From contig OY776216.1 of assembly GCA_963675435.1 (NCBI GenBank), forward strand, positions 2,294,001 to 2,358,000: a DNA stretch of 64,000 nt. Direction: 5' to 3'. The notes under the pieces are model-generated. The model had not been told where the DNA came from. It made no database searches and saw only the letters and a list, made by a program, of their open reading frames with translations. Shown here one piece after another: positions 56,627-64,000 of the stretch; positions within the stretch are counted from its first letter, which is position 1, and each line of letters begins with the position of its first letter. The translations under genes and the position numbers were made by a program. This DNA is from Saccharicrinis sp963675435 (GTDB lineage Bacteria; Bacteroidota; Bacteroidia; Bacteroidales; Marinilabiliaceae).

Positions 56627-58108
56627 TTAGTTCTTAATGGGTTTCCAATTTTGAGGAAGAAGTTCTTTAAGTTGAGATGTTTTACAATCTTGTATCTTTT
56701 CTAGTACAAAGGTTAACCATTCTAAAGGATTTACCTCATTAATTTTACATGTAGTAAAGAAAGAATACATCATGGCAGCTTTTTGTGCTGCACTATGTGA
56801 ACCTGCAAATAGATAGTTTTTCCGACCTAAAGCTAATGGACGTATAGCATTTTCAATCTTATTATTATCGATTTCATACTTGCCATTATTAATGTAAGCT
56901 TTTAACCTAGGCCAGAGGTTGTATGTATAGGTAATTGCCTTTCCAATTGGACTCTGGGGTACAACTTTATTAATGTTGCTTTTTAGCCATTGTTCTATTT
57001 CGATTAAGACAGGTCTTGCATATATGTTTCTGTACCTTTGTAAGGTGTTATGATTTATCAAACGCTCTTTTGCTGTTCTTTCTATTTTATAAAGCTTCTG
57101 CATCTTTTTAAGCATATACTCTGCCATATCTTTGTCGTAGTTCAAAGCTTTATCAAAATAACGCCGGGCATGTGCCATGCAAGCTAAAAGCACAATATGT
57201 CCTTTGGTTTCCATGCTTTGATATGCAATATAACCATCAGTTTGCAATGATCCGTTAAAATTTTTCAGCGTCTCTTCTGGTGCATCTTTATTTCTACCCG
57301 GATGATATTTAAAAAGAACTAATCCTTGCTCGGGTGATCGATAAACCCATTGGTATCCGGAAAATAAAGCGCCTTTCTTTTGTGAATCCTGAACTCCAAT
57401 TGGAGATTCATCAGCTTGTAAATAATCACAATTTAAAACTTCTTTTTCCATTAAGTGATACAAAGAATCCAATAGATCAGTTGCTTTGTTAAACCATCCA
57501 TTCATTGTGGAATTGGTTAAATACAGCTTACTACGTTTGAAGATCTGTATTTGACGATAAAAAGGAAGATGATCAACATATTTTGCAACCAATATATAAG
57601 CTAATAAACTTGCTCCAGCATTTCCTTTGGGTATTGGCAAGGATGGCAATTCTGCAATAACAACGCCTTGATTGTTTGGTTTTGCATATTTTGGACGAAT
57701 AATTTTCCTAACAAATATTTGAGCAGGATTATATTCTAATATTTCAGTTATCTCTTCACCAATTTTTATTGAACCTGGCTCAATCAACTCTGGTTCAATT
57801 ATTTCTTCTACTCGTGGAAAATGATCTGATATTTTTATGCGAATGGGAGTCTTCTTTTCTTTCTCTGGCTTTTTTCTGGTGTAATTAATTTGTTCAACTT
57901 CTGTTTCTGCTTCCTCTGTTTTTTCACCAAATAAATCTAATTGAGAAGCTTCTTGTGATGTGGGTACAAAACGTTCACTTTTACTGCCAAAAATTAGTCT
58001 TTGAAGCTCTTTTAACTGATGCTTTAAGTAATTATGTTCAGCCAACAGCTTTTCATATTCTGCCTTAGAAACGACTTCTTCATGTATGTCTTTTGTTTTG
58101 ATTTCCAC
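56627..58108 (-). CDS. tnpC: IS66 transposase TnpC
   Basis: 493 residues with a GTG start. Coiled coil and LIFGSKSERFVP near the N-terminus, the zinc-binding-type middle, and DDE residues in LQADESPIGVQ, LQTDGYIAYQ and DNNKIENAIRPLALGRKNYLF. The C-terminal IS66 tail ...NEVNPLEWLTFVLEKI is present. Full length and intact. It would catalyse transposition together with TnpB. A nearly identical inverted fragment of its gene lies at 60252-60546. Confidence 0.95.
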   Translation of the reverse strand: MEIKTKDIHEEVVSKAEYEKLLAEHNYLKHQLKELQRLIFGSKSERFVPTSQEASQLDLFGEKTEEAETEVEQINYTRKKPEKEKKTPIRIKISDHFPRVEEIIEPELIEPGSIKIGEEITEILEYNPAQIFVRKIIRPKYAKPNNQGVVIAELPSLPIPKGNAGASLLAYILVAKYVDHLPFYRQIQIFKRSKLYLTNSTMNGWFNKATDLLDSLYHLMEKEVLNCDYLQADESPIGVQDSQKKGALFSGYQWVYRSPEQGLVLFKYHPGRNKDAPEETLKNFNGSLQTDGYIAYQSMETKGHIVLLACMAHARRYFDKALNYDKDMAEYMLKKMQKLYKIERTAKERLINHNTLQRYRNIYARPVLIEIEQWLKSNINKVVPQSPIGKAITYTYNLWPRLKAYINNGKYEIDNNKIENAIRPLALGRKNYLFAGSHSAAQKAAMMYSFFTTCKINEVNPLEWLTFVLEKIQDCKTSQLKELLPQNWKPIKN

Positions 58109-58146
58109 GCTTAAAAATAATCAAAACCCTTGTGATATCAATGGAT

Positions 58147-58509
58147 TTAATGCATTTTATCTTCTAGTGAAAACCTTTTTTTTCGTCTAAGGTTTGTGAT
58201 ACAAATACCATCTATCAACATAACCATTTGAGCATAACTTAAAACATAACTCCCTTCATTTATATCATATCTGGGATATTCAAAAGTGCCTTTTTCAAGC
58301 CTTTTATAATACAAAACAAATCCACTTCCTTTCCAATGTAAAAGTTTTATTTTGTTTCTATTTTTATTGATAAAAACATAGACATCGCCATTCAATGGTG
58401 ATTCCCCAAGATTATTTTTAACAAGGCCACATAGCCCATCGAAACTTTTTCGCATATCCGTAGCTTGTCCGTATAATTGAAATTTTAGATCGGATGACAA
58501 TGTAAACAT
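58147..58509 (-). CDS. tnpB: IS66 accessory protein TnpB
   Basis: 120 residues. Family motifs are LYGQATDMRKSFDGLCGLV, then NGDVYVFINKNRNKIKLLHW and the YYKRLEKGTFEYP segment. Required with TnpA for IS66 transposition. It lies 38 bp before tnpC and 1 bp after tnpA on the minus strand. Intact. Confidence 0.95.
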   Translation of the reverse strand: MFTLSSDLKFQLYGQATDMRKSFDGLCGLVKNNLGESPLNGDVYVFINKNRNKIKLLHWKGSGFVLYYKRLEKGTFEYPRYDINEGSYVLSYAQMVMLIDGICITNLRRKKRFSLEDKMH

Positions 58510-58510
58510 A

Positions 58511-58833
58511 TCAATACAATTTTATGAGTTCTTTAATTGTTTCTATTGAAAATCCTTGGCTATAACGAAATATTACTCCATTGGGAAATTCAATCTCTTG
58601 ATAGGTTTGTTCTGCTGTATTTTCAACTTTGACAGGGATAAATCTGGTAGGGCATGGATCTGATTGTTTTGAGGCCTGCTCTTTATTAAACTTTGTTATC
58701 CAATATTTAAGAGAACCCACAGAAATTCCTTCTTTCTTACAAAATCAGATTGTCTTATTTGACTCTTACTTTTATGCCACAGATCTACGATTCTTCGTAT
58801 TTCTGCATGACCTTCTATTACTCTTGTTTTCAT
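58511..58833 (-). pseudogene. tnpA: IS66 TnpA, frameshifted
   Basis: The two halves lie in different frames: MKTRVIEGHAEIRRIVDLWH, then KSKSQIRQSDF (from 58833), and KKEGISVGSLKYWITKFNKE to LIKLY (ending 58511). Joining them needs one extra T in a four-T run at about 58742 (minus-strand GATTTTGTAAG instead of GATTTTTGTAAG). Repaired, it gives a normal TnpA of about 107 residues with a helix-turn-helix. It is either inactivated or a homopolymer sequencing error. Confidence 0.85.
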
Positions 58834-58837
58834 ATTG

Positions 58838-60133
58838 CAATACTTCGTTAAACTTTTAAGCAGCAATGGTGCCATAATATAATAGTTCCCTTGCCTTGTG
58901 TTTATTTTTAGGCAAGTTTGGGTTAATACCGAACTTGTCAAAAAATAAATTCAACTGTAAGGCATTGTTATTTATTGTTTTGATATCTGTCATCGAAAAT
59001 GATTTTCGTTGTTCTTTGGGTATGCTCAACCAATGGATAACCTTGGCGAGATTAATGGATGTCAGCGAAGCGTTAAAGTGAAAATCCAATTTGTTTTTGC
59101 TTCTGGCCTGACAATCATTTAGGCCTGTATGCTGTTTGCCATCACGGTAAAGAAATTCAATTTGGAAACGGCTTTGATAAAATTTCAGGATATCAGAAGC
59201 ATCCATGTTGATATCTGTTGAGAAATACAGTTTGTAAACCTGCTTACCCTTCCGGTTATAATAAAGAGCATGCACAACCTTTATGTTTCGCTTCAGGGAT
59301 ATGGAATAGACAATAGCGCTGTGGATTAAAGCCTGATCACCTTTTGACACAAGCTTAAAGTGTCTCAAGTCGATATTTTTGTTATCAACTTTCCCATCAT
59401 ATTTTTTTGGTCTTCCAGGCTTGCCTGTTGGCTCATCTTGATATAGGTACCTCAAATTGGCATCATCCCTTAGCCTGCTAATTAAGTGCATATCGGCATT
59501 AATTACCTGGTCAACAAACGTACGTTTTGCAAACCATCCATCGGCCACTAAATATGAAGATAGCTCTAGCAGCTGTGTTTTGCGCTCAGTAATAATATCA
59601 GCATACCAGTCCGAAAGCGACTGATCCTTACCTGCTATTGTCTGGACCGCCTCTAAATGAAAGACTGTATGGTTGTCAATATCGATTGCGGCCAAGCCTC
59701 CAATTTCAAGCCCCCATTTAGCACGGTTGGCACAACCAGACCAAAAATAGCCGGCACCAGGTGTATGTTTACCTGATTTACTAATGTAGGAAGGATCAAA
59801 AGCAATTACATACCGGCCGCTTCCCTGAGAAAGTGTTAATTCTTTGTTGAAAGTTAGAAAGTCAAATGGTTTTTCAAATTGTTGTCGGTATCTTTGCTCC
59901 ATATGCTTACCAAAGCGACCCAACTGTAAAAAGTTGATACGACCTTTTATGCATAAAAATAGGATAAGAGTCTCTGTTACAAACTCTTTTCTCCAACTAT
60001 TGATATTTGACATTTTTGATAACACGCTCTCTATGTGTGTTTTATAAATATTATTTCCCTTGATAGTCACCCTTAATGAAGTTGTCAGAATTCTCCATTA
60101 AGATACTGATTATCAAGGGTTTAAACAAGTAAA
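58838..60133 (-). mobile_element. IS4-like insertion sequence inside IS66
   Basis: About 1.3 kb around one transposase gene. Candidate imperfect ends are TACTTCGTTAAACTTTTAA (left, about 58841) and TACTTGTTTAAACCCTTGA (read inward from about 60133). It separates the IS66 tnpA start from the presumed IS66 right end. No target duplication was recognised, so the limits are approximate. Confidence 0.6.
58856..60070 (-). CDS. IS4-like DDE transposase
   Basis: 404 residues with a GTG start; an ATG (MSNINSW) 19 codons in is an alternative. The N-terminal region is followed by an RNase-H fold with AFDPSYISKSGKHTPGAGYFW (first Asp), YLVADGWFAKRTF (second Asp) and the YREK-like FYQSRFQIEFLYRDGKQHTGLNDCQ (Glu). 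This pattern belongs to IS4-type transposases of Bacteroidota. The ORF is intact, so the element may be functional. Confidence 0.88.
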   Translation of the reverse strand: MTIKGNNIYKTHIESVLSKMSNINSWRKEFVTETLILFLCIKGRINFLQLGRFGKHMEQRYRQQFEKPFDFLTFNKELTLSQGSGRYVIAFDPSYISKSGKHTPGAGYFWSGCANRAKWGLEIGGLAAIDIDNHTVFHLEAVQTIAGKDQSLSDWYADIITERKTQLLELSSYLVADGWFAKRTFVDQVINADMHLISRLRDDANLRYLYQDEPTGKPGRPKKYDGKVDNKNIDLRHFKLVSKGDQALIHSAIVYSISLKRNIKVVHALYYNRKGKQVYKLYFSTDINMDASDILKFYQSRFQIEFLYRDGKQHTGLNDCQARSKNKLDFHFNASLTSINLAKVIHWLSIPKEQRKSFSMTDIKTINNNALQLNLFFDKFGINPNLPKNKHKARELLYYGTIAA

Positions 60134-60251
60134 TCATTGACTTATTTTGTTGACATTCAGTATTTTACACTATACTTTAACGGACTATTGATATTGGAAA
60201 GCTCACAAAATCCCTGGTAATTTCCAATGTGTAAATAACAGTATGCTTACA

Positions 60252-60546
60252 GTAGAAGAAATAATTGAATCTGAGTTGATTGAGCCAGGTTCAAGAAAAA
60301 TTGGTGAAGAGATAACTGAAATATTAGAATATAATCCTGCTCAAATATTTGTTAGGAAAATTATTCGTCCAAAATATGCAAAACCAAACAATCAAGGCGT
60401 TGTTATTGCTGAATTGCCAGCCTTGCCAATACCTAAAGGAAATGCTGGAGCAAGTTTATTAGCTTATATATTGGTTGCAAAATATGTTGATCATCTTCCT
60501 TTTTATCGTCAAATACAGATCTTCAAACGTAGTAAGCTGTATTTAA
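60252..60546 (+). pseudogene. inverted fragment of IS66 tnpC
   Basis: About 98 codons (VEEIIESELIEPGSRKIGEE to QIQIFKRSKLYL) are almost identical in DNA to about 57510-57800 on the opposite strand. The match stops abruptly at both ends, so this is an internal slice of a second IS66 copy. Its right edge abuts IS982 sequence. A 127-codon ORF runs through the slice but is not a gene. Confidence 0.88.
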
Positions 60547-60999
60547 TTGACCTTCTCCCATTTTATGAGTATATTTTAGGGGGATGGTCAACTAAACTTT
60601 ATAATTACACCAGTGAATGCAGATGATAGAAGATCTCTTAAAAACTGAAAGTCTATTGATAAAATCAAAGGTAAACTTTACGCTGACAAAGGATATTTTT
60701 CTCAGAAGTTAGCTGAAGTGCTTTTTGTAGATTGACTCCACCTTATTACCTACATAAGAAATAATATGAGGAATGTTATCTTGGAAATGTAGGATAAATT
60801 ATTACTTCGGAAAAGATCTGTTATTGAGACTATTAACGATGAACTTAAAAATATTTGTTCAATTGAACATTCAAGACACAGATCTTTTGGAAATTTCATT
60901 ACAAACATGATTTCTGGATTAATAACTTATTCATTTTTTCCAAAGAAACCCGCTATTATAGTTGATGAAATTAAGTCTAATCAATTAGCCTTATTTTAG
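60547..60999 (+). pseudogene. IS982-family transposase C-terminal relic
   Basis: From 60598 one frame reads FIITPVNADDRRSLKN*, KGKLYADKGYFSQKLAEVLF, VD*LHLITYIRNNMRN, M*DKLLLRKRSVIETINDEL, KNICSIEHSRHRSFGNFITN, and ends NQLALF stop at 60999. This is the C-terminal third of an IS982-type transposase. It is broken by three in-frame stops (TGA, TGA, TAG) but no frameshift. The N-terminal part is lost; 60547-60597 (GGWSTKL) may be a scrap of it. Confidence 0.88.
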
Positions 61000-61335
61000 A
61001 ATCGAATTCGGGTTAGTAGGAGTATTTCCTGTAATGGATAGTGGTTATTAACTTTTTTTATTCTGCGAGGATCTTCCAATGGTGAAAATGAGTCTTCAAA
61101 AGATGTTTTTTGTTTACTAGCGATTTGTGTTTTAAGAAATTGCATTTTTTTACGCATAACCGTAGCTACAACACTAAAATAGTATAATTACAGAACTATT
61201 CGTGACTTTTTCTTTTTAAAAGCGATTTCTCTGATTACAGTCTATAATAAGATACGTGTTCAAACTATTCTAGAAAATCAACTAGCACTGTATAAACACT
61301 CAAACAATCGCGTTTTATTTTTTTTGCAATTTAAA
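61000..61335. other. 336-bp spacer between IS982 relic and IS21 element
   Basis: No gene or recognisable signal; several T-rich tracts. Confidence 0.4.
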
Positions 61336-61435
61336 GTACAAAATTGTAAATATTAACTAGGAAGTAGACCACCTATTAATTGAAAAGTATACCACTTATT
61401 AACAACGAAATTATTTATGGTTTCGTTACAAACGA

Positions 61436-62971
61436 ATGATAAGTATGTATACAAAACAAGAAATAATAATAAAAAGCTATCGAGAAGGGAAAAGTCAACG
61501 TTCTATATCTCGCCCCTTACAGATAAGCAGAAAAACCGTAAAGAAGTACATAACAGAGTATGAAAAAAAGCTTTCAGAATCAGAGGATAAAGAAACAGTA
61601 AGTGCCAATTATCTATCGACAGTACCAAAATATAAAAGCCGCTCTCTACACAGGAGAAAACTAACCCAAGAAGTACAAGACGAAATAGATAAACTACTTG
61701 AAGTCAACCGGGAGAAAAAGCTTCAAGGTTTACGAAAGCAGGTACTTAAAAAGGCAGATATATTTCAGCAATTGCAATTACAGGGTTTTGAGATTGGCTA
61801 TACAACTGTTTGCAACTATATCCGCTCAAAAGAAAAATCATCTTCTCCCAAAGAAGCTTTTATTCGACAAGTATATAGTCCGGGCAGTATTTGTGAATTT
61901 GATTGGGGCGAAATAAAACTTCGTATCAACGGCAAACAAGAGCGCTTCCAATTAGCAGTTTTCACCAGTGCTTACAGCAACTATCGTCATGCCGTGCTAT
62001 ATTATCGTCAAGATACACTTGCGTTTATGGAAGCCCACGTATCTTTTTTCAATAAAACAAACGGCGTTTATGAGCAAATGGTTTATGACAACATGCGGGT
62101 TGCCGTGGCAAAATTTATTGGTCCTCACGAAAAAGAACCAACACGGGCTTTGCTTCAATTACGAGGTCATTACCAGTTTACTCATCGTTTTTGTAATGCT
62201 TACCGAGGCAACGAAAAAGGGCATGTGGAAAGAAGTGTTGAATACATCCGACGGAAAGCTTTTGGTGTAAAGGATGATTTCAACAGGCTTTCAGAAGCCG
62301 CAGAATATTTAAACACCATTCTGGAACGATTAAATAATACCAAACAAAAACAAAGTGGCAAAACAGCTTTAGAACTGTTTGAAGATGAGAAAGTGGTATT
62401 AGGGAAATTACCGGCTGTACCGCTTGTCTGTTCAGACCAAATACAATTGCGCGCCGACAAATATGCAACAATCAGTCATAAAACCAATAGGTATTCGGTA
62501 CCGGACCATCTGGTAGGTCAATTTCTAGATGTTCATTTATTGAGTCACGAAATACATGTTTATCATGAAAATAAAAAGATAGCCATACACACCAGAAATT
62601 ACGGCAAGCACCAATGGATAATCTCTATAGAGCATTATTTGAACACTTTCAAGCAAAAGCCGGGAGCTTTGCCGGGTAGTTTGGCATTAGCAAGCAACGT
62701 ATATTTAAAACAGCTCTTTTTAGACCATTTTCAAGAAGAACCACGAAACTTTATTGACCTGTTAGATTATTGTCGTAAGTACCGCATAAGCGGCGAAAAA
62801 CTGGAGAAATCGGTATTTCGATTACTGAGTACCGGTTCCGGTGGTATTACTATAGAAAAACTAAAAGCTGTATTGGGCAATAATGAATCATTTATTACAC
62901 CCGAACAAAACTGTTCCATTGCTCAATTAGCAAAAAATCAATTGTCGGAAATAAGTGCATTAATGAATTAA
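61436..62971 (+). CDS. istA: IS21 transposase IstA
   Basis: 511 residues. An N-terminal helix-turn-helix (SQRSISRPLQISRKTVKKYI) is followed by an rve-type DDE integrase domain with FDWGEIKLRI (first Asp), MVYDNMRVAV (second Asp) and GNEKGHVERSVEYIRR (Glu). The C-terminal Mu-transposase-like domain binds the ends. It is 8 bp upstream of istB, with which it works. An alternative start at 61445 is possible. Intact. Confidence 0.96.
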   Translation: MISMYTKQEIIIKSYREGKSQRSISRPLQISRKTVKKYITEYEKKLSESEDKETVSANYLSTVPKYKSRSLHRRKLTQEVQDEIDKLLEVNREKKLQGLRKQVLKKADIFQQLQLQGFEIGYTTVCNYIRSKEKSSSPKEAFIRQVYSPGSICEFDWGEIKLRINGKQERFQLAVFTSAYSNYRHAVLYYRQDTLAFMEAHVSFFNKTNGVYEQMVYDNMRVAVAKFIGPHEKEPTRALLQLRGHYQFTHRFCNAYRGNEKGHVERSVEYIRRKAFGVKDDFNRLSEAAEYLNTILERLNNTKQKQSGKTALELFEDEKVVLGKLPAVPLVCSDQIQLRADKYATISHKTNRYSVPDHLVGQFLDVHLLSHEIHVYHENKKIAIHTRNYGKHQWIISIEHYLNTFKQKPGALPGSLALASNVYLKQLFLDHFQEEPRNFIDLLDYCRKYRISGEKLEKSVFRLLSTGSGGITIEKLKAVLGNNESFITPEQNCSIAQLAKNQLSEISALMN

Positions 62972-62979
62972 AAAATAAG

Positions 62980-63735
62980 ATGATGAATACCATAAATGAA
63001 GATATAATCAAATACAGTAAAGAGTTACGGCTACCTGTTTTCAGAAGAGATTTTAAAGAGTTAGCCACAGAAGCAGCAAGCGGACAACTGGATTATGAAG
63101 AGTACTTGTTAAAGCTGATGGAGCGAGAGTATGAATTGCGTATAGAAAATCGAAAAAAGACGCAAATACGTCTAGCTGGCTTTCCATCCAAGATGTACCT
63201 GAATCAACTGGAACGAGAACAGTTGCCCGATGATGCTCGCGCAAAACTCCCGGTATTAGAACGACTTGATTTTATAAACTCTGGTCAAAATATCATACTG
63301 GCCGGTAATCCTGGCACCGGGAAAACTCACATCGCTATTGGTTTGGGCTTAAAAGCATGCCTTCAGGGATACCGTGTCCTCTTCACCTCTGTTCATCGGA
63401 TGTTGACCCAATTAAGAGAATCTCAATCAGAAAGGACTTTGCGTCAATTAGAGCTCCGTTTTGAAAAGTATGATTTAGTAATCTGTGATGAATTTGGCTA
63501 TGTATCATTTGATAAAACCGGAGCCGAATTACTATTCAATCATTTATCACTAAGAGCAGGTAGAAAGTCTACCATAATAACAACAAACTTGGGCTTTGAC
63601 CGCTGGGAAGAAATCTTTGGAGATGCCGTTTTAACAGCTGCACTAGTCGATAGATTAACTCACAAAGCCCATTTGGTAAACATGAACGGCGAATCATACC
63701 GATTAAAAGAAACAAAAAAAATCTTAGCTAAGTAA
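62980..63735 (+). CDS. istB: IS21 helper ATPase IstB
   Basis: 251 residues, DnaC-like AAA+ ATPase. Walker A is GNPGTGKTH (about residues 107-115), Walker B LVICDEFGYV, and sensor-type ITTNLGFDRWEEIFGD follows. IstB selects the target and activates IstA. It starts 8 bp after istA. Intact. Confidence 0.96.
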   Translation: MMNTINEDIIKYSKELRLPVFRRDFKELATEAASGQLDYEEYLLKLMEREYELRIENRKKTQIRLAGFPSKMYLNQLEREQLPDDARAKLPVLERLDFINSGQNIILAGNPGTGKTHIAIGLGLKACLQGYRVLFTSVHRMLTQLRESQSERTLRQLELRFEKYDLVICDEFGYVSFDKTGAELLFNHLSLRAGRKSTIITTNLGFDRWEEIFGDAVLTAALVDRLTHKAHLVNMNGESYRLKETKKILAK

Positions 63736-63765
63736 AAATGAAACTTATAAAAAATCGTTCCCCGG

Positions 63766-63803
63766 TTCCTCTCCTGATTGGGGTACCCCAATCAGGAGAG
63801 GAA
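63766..63803. terminator. 38-bp perfect palindrome after istB
   Basis: TTCCTCTCCTGATTGGGGT (63766-63784) is followed directly by its exact reverse complement (63785-63803), centred on GGGGTACCCC. It lies 30 bp after the istB stop inside the IS21 right end. It probably folds into a strong hairpin and stops transcription in both directions. The lack of a long T tract leaves other roles open. Confidence 0.65.
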
Positions 63804-63976
63804 TACCTTTGTCTTTTAAATCAAATGGTATACTTTTGAACTGAAATACTGGTATACTTTTCAATTGAAAAAAACAGTACAAAATAAAGTTCGTTGTTTG
63901 TGGAAGGCAGTGATATTGATTTTTGACTTTAAATGAATAAGTTCTGTATAAAATACACTTCATATAAAATTATGTT

Positions 63977-64000
63977 ATGAAAAATATCCCATTTATCCTT
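63977..64000 (+). CDS. possible 5' end of a further gene
   Basis: An ATG at 63977 opens MKNIPFIL to the window edge, which would fit the start of a signal peptide. An ATG five bases earlier stops at once. Too little is visible to be sure that it is a gene. Confidence 0.25.

Larger units (their letters stand above)
56593..60178 (-). mobile_element. IS66-family element interrupted by an IS4-like element
   Basis: The order tnpA-tnpB-tnpC on the minus strand is that of a classical IS66. The left end truncates the integrase at about 56593. A candidate inverted end, TAAAGTACACT (left) against TAAAGTATAGT (read inward from about 60180), supports a right end beyond the IS4-like insertion. No 8-bp duplication was found at these positions, so the limits are approximate. 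Confidence 0.6.
61345..63876 (+). mobile_element. complete IS21-family insertion sequence
   Basis: 2532 bp beginning TG and ending CA. Each end carries two copies of an AAGTAnACCA-type repeat (left about 61362 and 61385; right about 63827 and 63851, inverted), the multiple terminal repeats typical of IS21. AATTGAAAAGTATACCA matches perfectly in inverted orientation between 61379-61395 and 63850-63866. The flanks carry the direct repeat GTACAAAAT (61336-61344 and 63877-63885), an 8-9-bp target duplication. Both istA and istB are intact, so the element looks recent and possibly active. Confidence 0.92.

Noticed and set aside
60243..60626. 127-codon ORF as an independent gene
   Set aside because: It is an internal slice of IS66 tnpC joined to unrelated sequence.
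1..64000. Defence systems, phage modules, secondary-metabolite clusters
   Set aside because: No marker genes were seen; apart from mobile elements the content is glycan utilisation.

Overview
The window comes from a low-GC Bacteroidota genome. The evidence is a SusC/SusD pair, a hybrid two-component system (HTCS), lipoprotein signal peptides of the Bacteroidota type, and three proteins ending in type IX secretion (T9SS) sorting domains. No rRNA, tRNA, CRISPR array or core housekeeping gene was seen. A marine or sediment Bacteroidales/Marinilabiliales-like organism would fit, but that is inference.

Region 1 (1-12776) is a fructan utilisation locus: susC (5' end outside the window), susD, a surface glycan-binding lipoprotein, a GH32 lipoprotein with a divergent nucleophile motif, a small T9SS-exported protein with a possible carbohydrate-binding domain, a classical exo-type GH32, and an HTCS with a periplasmic-binding-protein sensor. 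The order closely parallels the Bacteroides thetaiotaomicron levan locus, where the HTCS senses fructose. Surface enzymes would cut the polymer, SusCD would import oligosaccharides, the exo-GH32 would release fructose and the HTCS would respond to it. A convergent propeller-type histidine kinase without receiver or DNA-binding domain follows (12998-16129).

Region 2 (16130-23775) is a gene-poor junction holding mobile DNA around a T9SS-exported GH51 arabinofuranosidase. It contains an apparently complete IS66-type element with 13-bp inverted ends and an 8-bp target duplication, two inverted copies of a 170-bp non-coding element (one inside an IS3-family transposase remnant), and a 21-bp minisatellite.

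Region 3 (23776-56066) is a large co-directional CAZyme cluster with a heteroxylan flavour: a BD-FAE-like esterase, GH8, a tandem CE1 esterase, GH43, an SGNH esterase, GH97, GH3, CE1, a type-B carboxylesterase, GH31, a multidomain T9SS esterase with CBM6, GH27, a four-helix membrane protein, two GH43-CBM6 paralogues, two GH2 enzymes and a DUF3237 protein. It has no SusC/D, regulator or endo-xylanase in view. Strong hairpin terminators divide it at about 29.76, 31.5 and 56.07 kb. Codon use looks more GC-rich than in regions 1-2, which suggests a different history.

Region 4 (56148-64000) is a pile-up of mobile elements: a broken integrase, an IS66 element interrupted by an IS4-like element, an inverted IS66 fragment, an IS982 relic with three in-frame stops, and an apparently complete IS21 element carrying a 38-bp perfect palindrome. 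The first codons of a further gene may lie at the right edge.
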